From Phoronis australis (taxonomy: Eukaryota > Phoronida > Phoronidae): a stretch of 64,000 nt of DNA. The stretch spans positions 524,065-588,064 of the forward strand of contig NMRA01000160.1 in the NCBI GenBank assembly GCA_002633005.1, written 5' to 3'. Positions 36,301 through 48,300 of the stretch are shown here, piece after piece. A program made the translations under genes and the position numbers. Positions within the stretch are counted from its first letter, which is position 1; the number at the start of each line of letters is the position of its first letter. The notes under the pieces were generated by a model, which was given only the letters and a program-made list of their open reading frames with translations, ran no database searches and was not told where the DNA came from.

Positions 36301-39300
36301 ATAAACACCAGAGCGTAGTCCATCTTCTGTCTACTGGAGAGAAAGTTCAAGCACTAAAAGCAAATGTCTATCTAGCAGCCAACACGCCACCTGGTGGCCA
36401 TAACAACTGAAATGATAAGCGAAAAAGCAACTAATTATATGTCACAGGTTGTAGAGCGTTCTCCGGCACATCTAGATGTTGATCTACAAATCTAATCTTG
36501 GTTAATGACTCTGCAGCCCTCCAGCCAGCCGCAGTCGCATGCACTGGCTACACTGTGCTTATGCATGCAGCTTCACCTCGTCAAATTTTCTGTCGGCATC
36601 TTCAGCTATGAGCCGCGCCTCCTTTAGTTGGTCCTCTAGCGTCTCGCACCGCTCCTCATCTGCAGTGTTGCGGCTCTCTAGAGCCTTGCGCCCTCTGTGG
36701 AGCAAACACACAAACCACACACACAACATTAGTTACAACAACCACGAACAACAACAGTATCAACAACGACAACAATGATGGCAATCCTTTCGCAGTCGCA
36801 AATCTGTCCCAATCAGAAAGGGAAGTGCGAACTGAAAAGAGCACAGCACTCAAGAGAGGGGGTGCCATCGAGTGACCTACCTCATCAAATTTGCGCTCAG
36901 CCTCTGTACGCAACTCAGTGGCCTCATTTAGTGCCGCTTCGAGTGTTTCTATTCTCTCCTCGTCTATAGCTCGTCGATTATCCAGGCTTTTTCTTTGCCT
37001 GATGCCATGCGGGGGAGAAAGGGACATGCAAGGTTAGTTGAAAGGTTAGCTCTACCAACTATTCTGACAAAAAATTGGCTCCTGTTGGTGTGCGTCCTAA
37101 ACTGTTCGCACACACTGAAAGCACAAACCCAAACAAATAACTCTTTCCGCATAATTTTATTACTTCAAAGACACAGACTATAAAGACAACAACTGTCAAA
37201 GCAAAGCTACATACTCTGCAAGAAAAATAAAGATAAAAATAGCAAATATAAAAAAGGCATAACAAGCTGGGGTAAATGATTTGATTGACAGCAGTTGCAT
37301 TCGCTTGTTCTTGATAGGTTTTCTCATCACTACAAAAACGGTGCTTTTGACCTTGACCCTGTGCTGGAGAACAATAAGGCAGTTTTCAAAGTCTCTCCTG
37401 AGTTCTTTGAAATTCGTGGGAAACGAATCCATCATGGTCTCTGGATTGAGGTTCAATTTTAGGATTTGAGCACAGGGGGGCTAATTTTGCTTGTCCACTT
37501 CAAGACAAGAAGCACAGAAATGCTTGCGACTGTTTGTTTTAATTGTGTCATAAATTTATGAAAGGATTGTGTGGTTTTGCTTCAAGCTACAAAAGTTAGA
37601 AGCAAAACCATCCTGCAGTATATAAATTCTAACCCTGGAGACATGTATTGAGGATTGGGACTTTGAAATTGTTTTGAAGCACAACACCCCTGTGGGAGTG
37701 TAAAGAGTTTGATACAGCCACAACTGCAGGACTCTGTGCTAGAGATAAGGGAAAGACAGACAGGAAATGGTTACCATCAGACTAAACAAATCACAGCAAA
37801 GATATACATTGTAAAAAACAAACTCCCATTAGATAGAAACCCAACATCATGTATTGGATGAACACTTTAAGCAGACAAAAAAGCCATGATAATTCTTCAC
37901 CTATTTTGTGATTTTTTGTTTAACAAGGACTAGTTTCCTATTTTAATGTCATATAAATGGGTATTTCAACCCGTATCGGGAATTGTTAGCAACGGCCATC
38001 TTACTCTCGCGTTCATCATCAATACTGTATAATGTATATACCACCGGCCTAATAAGCACATAACAGACATTTCTGTCCTCTTGTGGAGGGGGAGATTGTG
38101 TTTTGTGCACTCTCAAAAATGGTGATAACAGTGAAGTAACTGGACCAGGACCATATAATAACAATAATGAAGCGTTCACAGAAACATCTCTCTTAGCGAT
38201 TTCACATTTTAGTTACTCAACCACAGGACATTGCCTGTAACTTCGGCACATTTTCAGTAATTGCCACTAATCCAATTGTTACTGTTAATATATCATACGG
38301 ACAAGTGAACTCACCTCTCGCTCTCATCAGCAGCTTGGGATGCCTCATCTAGTTTGGCTACCACCTCATTGAGTCGTTCTTCTGTTAAATCAAAGTTATC
38401 TTGCAGGAGTGTCAATTTATTGTTCAGGGATATCACCTCGGCATCGGCCTGTAGAAAGAAAATCACAACTTTAATCCCCAGCATTACCCAGTCGACATGA
38501 ACGTACACAGCTTCGGTCAGTTTAGCCCTTACAACTCAGTATTCTCCATAACCAAAAATCCAAATGTGTCGGTAAGGCAGGCATCAAACGAAAGTGTCAT
38601 TAGCGAATCAACTATCATTCTCTGTAGTGCACAATTACCTGCCTCTTGCTCAATGTACTTTTAAGTTTAAAAACGGTAATTAAAACATGTTTGCCAACAG
38701 ATGAAAATTTCCTCTCTTGTAGATGAACACCCAACTGATTCCGACACTCAGCATCATATGGCTACTGCTCAGGATATGTGACTTATTGATGAGGTGGAGG
38801 TTACTAAGGCCCCACAGGTCCACCTCCAGAAATGATCAGAGGCCCTTCCTTTCACAGCAATTACAACCGTGCAACCTTTCGAAATTGTGCCCCACCCCAC
38901 TCACAATAGTCGGTGTTCATATTTACAAAATAATAGACAGCCAAGGACCAGTTTTTCCTCGGAGGTCATTTGTTGAGGGAATCTAACCTCCTGTGGATCT
39001 GCCACTGATGATGTGGGCATTGGACTACTGTGGCAATATCCAACCACAGGCTTGGACAGACATGTCGCTATGGCAACATTCAGTCACCAGCTGAACATCA
39101 AAGCTATGACCAGAGAGCAATGGGCTGACTGCAATATGGTCTATTTCAACTCCAAACAATTAATTCTTAAGTACAAAAAGTAGCAATGAACAAGTGGATT
39201 TTGTCAGGACCAGCTGCTGGATACATGGCATCCAAAATTTACAATTTACAGTTAACCTGTATCTTTAGCATTACTATTCCAAGTCATTTAGTCAAGAATT

Positions 39301-42300
39301 TTTCAAATTTACTCCACAACAGACTACACACATAATTGTACAGCTGGTCAATCTCAAAGGCGATATAATCATGTCTGCTATTCCAACATTCACTTATCAA
39401 TAACAGACTGCTAAGCATGACACCCCACTGCCCTTCTCCCTGCAGGACGTATTAAAATTAAATGTTGAGTCCAGCAAGTCTATGCCAGCTGAACAGCACA
39501 CAGAAGTAAAGGGGGAGGGGGTGCAAAGCTCCTACACAAACACTTGACTAGCAGTGGTAAACCATGTGTAAACAGAGCTCTAATAGGTGAACAGGGGAAC
39601 AGATTAATTCCTACATCACCATATATGGAGTAAGGTTGAAATTACACCCCAGTCATGTTTGGACAACAATATGTGAAACCCCCACAGACACCACAGTGAC
39701 TGCTCTGATGCATAAAATCCAAGTGTTAAAGCCATATAAGATGTTCATTAGGGCCAACCAGTTAAGAATGTAAAAGGTCAGGTCAATCATTCAATTTTAC
39801 AATGTGTTTTACTCTATTGACAGGATGTAGCCAATATCAGCAGTCTGTGGCACTTGAAGGCAAATCTTCAGCAGCAGATCTACAGATCTACGCTGTGAGG
39901 GTGAGATAAAAGCCAGTAAGGCTTCTGACAAATACTTGGGCTTGTTGGCTTGAGCAGAATCAGAACAACAGCACAATGGCAAACGCATCCAACTGACCGC
40001 TCGTGTTGGGGGACCGAGATGCCACATTTGGTACCTGACAATGCCACATTCGCATTATGACCTTGGATAGAAGACATATACCATAATATTGCTGACAGAG
40101 AGCACATGCCCAGGGAAAGGCGAGAGAGTCAACATGTTATGACATCCAATCCACCTTAAATGTTGATTAGGGGTGATGACAAACAAACTAACTGCTGGCA
40201 AAAATGACCCCTTCTATCTTGCCAAAATGTTAGCATTTTCGTATCTGAAAACTGGTGGCATTTTTACCACCAATGAGAACCTTGTACCAAGTGTTGACTA
40301 GCACAAATTGTTTCAACTCAAACTTTGAACATGTCATTTATTGACCAGAAGGCTTAAGACTTGTTCCACCATTCAATATATATATTCCACAATAAACACA
40401 GGCCAGATAAGAGACCAGAAACACTTCACATTTATAGAATAAGATAACAGGACAAAAATGTGTATTTGGGCTGGAAGAGTGGCAGCCTTGTGTGCAAACC
40501 TATTTAAACTATGTTGACAAAGGGGACATTGGTTAGGAGAGCTTTGCTGCTTGGGAAATAAGACCAAGCTTCATAAGCCCTCATTGCCAGTTCCCCGTCT
40601 TGCAAAGATTTGTTGAACGACAGCCGCATAACATATGAACTTATGTAACAATCTACAGAAACAGACAGATTCACTGAAATGCCCTCAATGAAAACTAAAA
40701 ACCATGCCCACGACTCAACGTGGTCCGGCACAGCCCACCTCAGTCACTGTTATAACAAGCCCATGACAAAGTCCTTCGTAAATGTGATCAGATTCTCTAC
40801 AACATGTTGTACACAGCGCTCTATCTATGATGACAAGTCTTTGAGCTCATAAATCCATAGATTATGCTTGGAAGAAAACAACTTCAGTTATGGGTTAGAA
40901 ATCATCTAGATGTCGAATTGAAATTTTAGTTATATTCAAAATCCATAGGCAAGAGGGCAGTTGTAACAACCACTCAACACAAAAAAAATCCATTTCCCAC
41001 CAATTTCTAGTAATATTGGGGTAATTTGCCATGGAGACAAGACCATCCTCCAGTGATTCAGTTTTTAAGAATGACTAGTGAACACATTCGCATAAAATAC
41101 TGAAAGGGTAATCCCTGGTGCAAGATATTCATCACTTGACTCTCTGCCATGTATGGAGACTACAAAACTCAATAAACTCACTACTGTAGTGCAATCATCA
41201 CATTCCACAGCCATGAATCACCACTTGGAGCCCCAGACAGACTGCTAGGATGTGTCCAATCTCCATGTGCTTGCCAGTAGGGTTTATATGTTAGTGGTTT
41301 GGGATAGCACTGGCTCATTGAAATGGAGGTTTTGTTGGCGAAATGTGAAACTACCAATACTTCGTGAGATATAGGCGGAGTATAAAAGCAGCGATATTTT
41401 AAGGTCAGTTCATATCTTTTCAATGTACAAGTTTGAGCCATCAATTATGCCAACTTCTACTTCCAGAAGAGTGCCAAAACTCATAAGTTAAATACTAGCC
41501 GCTTCCTTAACAGATATTTGTGTTTAGTAATGAAACTTATAAAACAGGGATGAAAATTTGATACTCAATACAAGCTCTTTGTGATATTTCCGTCTTATTA
41601 CCAAATGCAACACAAGGATTTTTCTAGGATTCAAGACAGGTTACATTAAACATAAAGTTTTGTTTTCAACAAAGCGCTAACTTGATCTCAACATTTGGCG
41701 CACATTAAAAAGATCAGTTTGCTACGTTTCAGTGAAACGGCCTTCAACCCTATAATCCAACCCAGTCAGAATGCACCGTGGGTTCAAACAGGTATCTTAA
41801 CGCTTGTTGCACCTGTCACACAGGGTCACATCACATACCAGCATAGACAGTCAGGAGATGATGCCCAATGACACCTGTACACTTCATGAAATGATTGCCT
41901 AAGCTACTCCACCAAGTCAGGTGAAAATCAATGAGCTTACAATCCTCAGCTGATGGACATGCACTACACAACAACACAAACAGAAAGGGGGTGTGATCAG
42001 GTCAAAAGCTAATTGCTGTGCTGACCAAGTCACAGTATCAGAGTATTCAACTTCAATTTCATTTGAAAAGGGGCCAAGCCTAAAATGCACAAAAGGGGGA
42101 GGGCTATTGAACTGTTCTGTACCTCTGATGCAGTATGGACACAAGAGTTAAGAAGTTAATAAACTTAAAATTGAGTTAAATACGCCAGAACAATGCGTTT
42201 CCAATCTGTAAAAACATGAGTCTATGTGAACTTGCAATAAATTTTTTCAAGTCCAACAAACTTACTATTCAGTGGTCTCCACAACCTGTTTTGAATCACA

Positions 42301-45300
42301 GGAGCTCCCCTCTTGAGATATCCTACCAACATTTTCTCAATTTTCCCCAAGTTAAAATTGATTTTCTCACCACCATCATCTTGAAACTGATGTCAAGGTC
42401 ACCAAAAATGACTGACGCCAGGAGTCGCCACACCTGCACGGCTACACCTCAGCACAAAATACCAACGTAATCCGAAGTTCCTTTCTTGAGATATCGCATC
42501 GACAACATTACATGATGTACGGACATCAAATCCAAGGGAATAGAAAACATTTAATTGTTGGACAATGACTTGGACACATTAATCTAGACACAGCAAAGTG
42601 CTAGCCAGCCAAATATGTAATATGTTGGAGGACTGACAGAATTCATCACATTAAAAATGTGTCCCTAATGGTGGTGGATCTTCACAATGAAGAAATTAAT
42701 GAGCTCCATTCAACACATAGTGTTATCACATGTATAATTAGGAACACTAAACCACACCAAAACACGAACTAAAACAGAGATTTTCAAAAGTAGCACTTAG
42801 TGGGGCTTCAATGTGTACACATTTTTCATTCATTCAATTTCTTATCCATATCTCAGCTAAGCTTCCCGAAACTCCCGCAAACAATGTGGTGATTTTGAGG
42901 CAACCGCGTTTCAAAGTGCTAGTCAAATGCATTTTAGATCATCTAGAAATATACCCAAAGAGAGCACAGAATGTTGTATTTTGGAAGAAAAATTCACCGC
43001 TTCCGTTCTATCCAATCCAGGACTTTTTGCATCAAATGTCTGGTGAGAGCCTTGTAGTTATATTAGGGAACCAAGTCTAGGTAATGTTATTAACACAAAA
43101 CAGTAATGCCCCCATTGAATAACATTTAGCCTGTCATTCACCCTAAAACTACTACAATTATGTTTCCAGAGGTGATCAACATTTTTCCACAGGGTTGCAC
43201 AATGGGCCACAGAAGTGCCTGACAAGTGGACCATTCACCCATACTGTAAAGTAGCATTAAGACAGACACAGTGCTGTGTTTATTCAGCCTGGGAACAGTT
43301 GAGTAGAGGGAAATGGCTTTTGCACTGGCATGACCATATAAGGAGGGAAGAAAACTCAAAATTGAAAGCTAAAAATCTGAACACCAAATTATAAATTTGC
43401 ACTGGGCTTACTCAGGATTATGTCATCATTTCCATAGAATGCTCTCTCTGTTCAAACTGACACACTCAATAGGCCTTTTGCGAGTTTATAACAATAACGC
43501 GAGATTATGTGAGACTTAACTGTGACGTCACGGGAAGTGGGGCAAAAGCTCGTCGTTTGGTCATTTGCCCAATAGGGTAGCAGAGTGTATTCTGTTATTG
43601 TCTTCTGAGTTTTTAGCCGTTTAGTTCNTTTCCAGAGGTGATCAACATTTTTCCACAGGGTTGCACAATGGGCCACAGAAGTGCCTGACAAGTGGACCAT
43701 TCACCCATACTGTAAAGTAGCATTAAGACAGACACAGTGCTGTGTTTATTCAGCCTGGGAACAGTTGAGCAGAGGGAAATGGCTTTTGCACTGGCATGAC
43801 CATATAAGGAGGGAAGAAAACTCAAAATTGAAAGCTAAAAATCTGAACACCAAATTATAAATTTGCACTGGGCTTACTCAGGATTATGACATATCATTTC
43901 CACAGAATGCTCTCTCTGTTCAAACTGACTCACTCAATTAACATTTTTATCACTTATCGTGAGTAGTCTTGCTCTGACAAGGCCATTCATTGGCAGAACA
44001 TAAAAACTAAAAACTTTTAATCACAGGAAATAAACTAGCAACTGGTGTTATACAATGAATTGCTTTGTGAGAATAGCTCCCATCAACACCTTCCTGCTTG
44101 TTCATGTCTAATCTCTACTCAGATTTCAACTTGTGGATATTGCCAAGGTCAGACTGACTGTACAGTTCATCGCCATTATATCCCAGAGTTGACTGATAAC
44201 ATGGCACAATTGGCGACTGGTTACACCCAAAACAAGTTTCACTGGTTTACTTCAAGGAAACCAAAATTTTATCATTTCTGACAATCCTGTTTTACTTAAT
44301 ACATTGCTCATTGTTGCAAATGCTCAAAATTGTACCAAATCCTCTTTTGGAGTCACCTTAATAGTAAAACCACACTTAGATAAGCAAGAAATGTTTATTG
44401 TTATAGAACATTTTGATTAAAAATATTGTGACCATTCTACATACTGTTCTGTCCAAAATTGAAGCCTTCAGTATTATCCAACGTTCGTTTTATCTTTAAA
44501 CAATTAGCACTGCTGTCCAACTAACTGAATTAAAGAATGTATACCATTGTTTATTTCAAAAGTACTTCCGGAAAACAAAAAGGTAAATTAAAAGCATCAT
44601 GTTTCAAACAGGAATATTAATCCGTGTTGTTTCTTGTACTTAATTTTGCAATTAACTGAACAAGACATCCTTAAGTACCAGTAACACACATCTCAATCCT
44701 AGTTATGAAATGAGTTTTCAGTGGAGCAACTGAACAGCATCAGTCCCAAACCAAAGCAACACAATTTAGCCCAGTTGCAGAAACGTTGTCAAGATAATTC
44801 AATCATTTAGAGCCTCTGGGCCTGAAAGGAGTTGGCCCAAGGAAAATTACAGTGCTGGACACGGCTTGAGACATAAAACTGATTTTCAAAGCCATCCCTA
44901 TTCAGTACCAGACAAAAAAAGACTAGCTGATGATCTTGTTTGAGAATAAGGTTAAAAGTTCATGTTAACTGGAATAACAACCTCTTGATGAAGTCACAAC
45001 ATGTTGAAAATGGCCATATCGCTACATGATGACAGGAGTATTTGTGCAAACTAACCTATGGCACCAACAGTTCAAATGAAGCTTACAGAATTTCACAGCG
45101 ATTTTTAATCCTTTGTAACTACCTGGGCCTCAAATCACCATTTTGGGTGGTGGCATATTAAAACGCTTCGCAAAATAGTCCTACAATGATGCCTGTGAAT
45201 TAAACAAACTTTCATCTCCATCGAAATTGTCCGTAATGACAATCAGAAGTTGCAATTGAGTACAGGTAGCAATCGCAATAAGGAAATAGTTCTATGCATT

Positions 45301-48300
45301 GTGTCGGGAAATTGTGGGCATTCACATTCACAAAGTTAGAAGCTTTTTGAAAAATGAAAGCGGTTAATTTTGGCAATTATTTTTCTCCAAAACTGGTAAG
45401 ATTTTACTGTAAGCCATTGCAGAGAAACTGGTGGCTTAAAATTTGAGCATGGTGGTTAAATTTGAGCAGGGCCACCACACTCATACACAGCCTGGCTGTA
45501 GGCATTTCATTACAACCAAATCCACTTGTAATCTTTATAATCAACGAAAACCTAGACAAAATGACTAAGTTTGGGGGTTATGGTCAGAAGTCTATGGTTA
45601 TCACCAATCACTTTGTCTATCAACTTCTAAAAGGTACATAAACTTATCAGCCACTCCGTTCATAAAATGGCTTCTACAATAATGACATGAATCACAGGAT
45701 ATGAAGAGTAAAATCTAACAATAGTGAGCAACTAATATCTCATATCATAACCACAATCATGAATCATGATTGGACGGAACTAAACATCATCCCTACAACT
45801 GACCATGATATTTGCAGAGCCATATCACTGCATTGCTTGAAAAAGTCGTGTTCCAACTAAGCCAAAACAGTCAACAGTTTTAGGAAAACAACCAAACACC
45901 AAAGTTGTGACTGGGGATAAGAGAATAAATCTATTCACCACACACACAGGCACACACACTGAAAGCTCAGTAATGTATGAATTTAGGTCAGGGTATGACT
46001 CATGTGACCTAGATAACAGCAGTGAGACACCAAGCTTTAGGTGCAAAAATGGTGGTCTCTCCCTTTACACCAACCTGGTGATGTGGAAATCTGATGTTTC
46101 CCTTGTCACAACCACAAATACCAACACACCAGTAATCGGTAGGCAATATTAATCATTTGGTGACGCACATTTCCTCTCAAGTTACCAAGGTGGTGCCAGG
46201 ACCCTCTAGTTTCAGACAAGTCAGAGATTTATTCAAAAGCATCTAATCAAAAACATATTGACAGTATGTGAACCGAGAGACTAAGGCTAACCAAATTCAA
46301 GAACTTATCGAGGTTTGCAATGCACCACCTATTCACTAATAAAGATCAACAAAATCCCAAATTCAACAGATAACCTCAAAATGTTAAAAAATTCACCAAA
46401 GCCAACAACCACTATATTTTATCGGGGATTATATTCAAATATTTCAAACAACTGCACTGTATGCGAATTGAAAGTTTACTCCAATTTTTCACAGGAATTT
46501 GTCAATTATTGAGTGGTGAATCAACTGAAGTTCTGTAGTCTGTGGGTCCCTCATAGCTGCACCTATTCACAAATACACCAGATAAGCTGAAAACGCTCCT
46601 AATAAGGCAATGAGACAGTGGCCATTATCAGTCTTTTTTCCTATCTTTTATTGTAAACATAACAAAACAAATGACCCATATATTATTGTTTGATTATTCC
46701 TCATTCAACTGATGTATGACAGGCAAAATTCCTCACCCATCATAAACCTGTAGAAGCATAGAGTTGGAATGCTCAACAGTCCTAATGGACAATTAGGTGT
46801 GTTAGGGAGCTTACAAATAGCATGCTCTTTGAAATATCTAAAAGGAAAGGAGAGTTTCATATACTAGTAAGAACTTGCACAAGAGTATGTCTTGGTGAAC
46901 GGACTCCGCTGATCAAAGGTCCACTGGATTTTATCAAGTAAAATTTGTCTCAACAGTCCAACTATTACTCAGCTACATCTGTATTATAACTGCATTCTTT
47001 ACGAAATAAATTGACACATTCACCCATCGGGTCAATTCCGAGTTTTTGCATCCACGACAAAGACTGATGTTAGCCTCATCAATTGGCTTCAGGCAATTAG
47101 TATTTAACAGACTAACACAGTATTGGCCAAATATATCTGTCCGATATGGTAAATCTGTTTCATCCACAGAATAGAAGACCCATTATCCAGTGCATGCCAG
47201 ATTCCCAAAATCAAGGACCCCTATATCTGACTGTTGCCAACTAAAACCATTCTTTTGACAGAGTTATACTAGAACTGAAACCCCTACTACTCATTACTGA
47301 AAGGGCAAATATGCTGAATTTTTTGGAATTGTTCTGCTAGATGTCAGTAAAACTAAAAGCCACAAGTATGTAGTGTGGATTTGACAGTCATCATCATTTT
47401 AATATACCGGCTTTGCTTGGCTAACAGAAAGAATAATAACAGAAACTTCTAATAAGTACTAAGTTCGACTCCGAAATGTCATGATTCCTGCCTCATGGAA
47501 TATATGCGCAAGTACACTTTAAAATATCTAGGAATTTCATTGAGAAATGTTTAAACATATTTAACTGGCATGTGTGTAAAGTTGGTAGTCGACAAGAAAG
47601 GTTAAAAGTCAAAATACATTTCCAAATTACAGTTCAAGTTTCAACTTAGTCTTCCAAGTAGAAAAATCAAAAATGTGAGCGGACAACTTGTAATTCTTTT
47701 AAATAAAGATCGGAAAAAAGCCAGTTTGATTTCAGTCATTTAAACAAATAAAACACCAGAAATCTGAAACATAACTTGGCGCTGAAATACCCAGGCCTTC
47801 GACTATCAACAGTACAGAGGCCGGGTTCAGACATCGAACTTGTCGGCCCAACCCACCCTACACGGCACACCAGTACAGTTGTTTACTCACGGCTTCTTTC
47901 TCTTCCCTTAAACAGCAACATTCCTTTTCTTTTTGTTGAACGTCAGTTTCTAATTCTTCAATTTTTTCTTTGAGTTGTGCAACCCTCTTCTTAACAACAT
48001 TGACTGTTACGTTGTGTCCCCCCTCCATAGTTTTCGGTTTAGTTTCAGCGGCAAATGCAACCAGCAAGACGACTGATATTAAATGGCCGACACCGGTTTG
48101 CTAGACTGTGCACTCATCCGTATACATCCGCGAGATATTCGAATAACGCCTAATTCGTCGCATCTCATAATAGTTGAACTTAAAAAGCACATAGCTTAAA
48201 TTTTTTTACAATCTGCGCAAGTGCTTGACATTTTCATTTCTCGCATAAGCCTAAAACTATCAAGTGCCCATTGGCGGTACAATTTGGCGGATTAACTTTA

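Larger units (their letters stand above)
38449..47890 (-). other. long intron between exon 1b and exon 3
   Basis: About 9.4 kb without a supported exon on either strand. The only structure seen is the haplotype-like duplication at 43,163-43,938. Many short ORFs here lack motifs. Confidence 0.5.

Noticed and set aside
40560-40620. Tropomyosin-like helix on the minus strand ([12 protein letters not shown])
   Set aside because: No proper donor, aromatic residues and no heptad pattern; not a tropomyosin exon.
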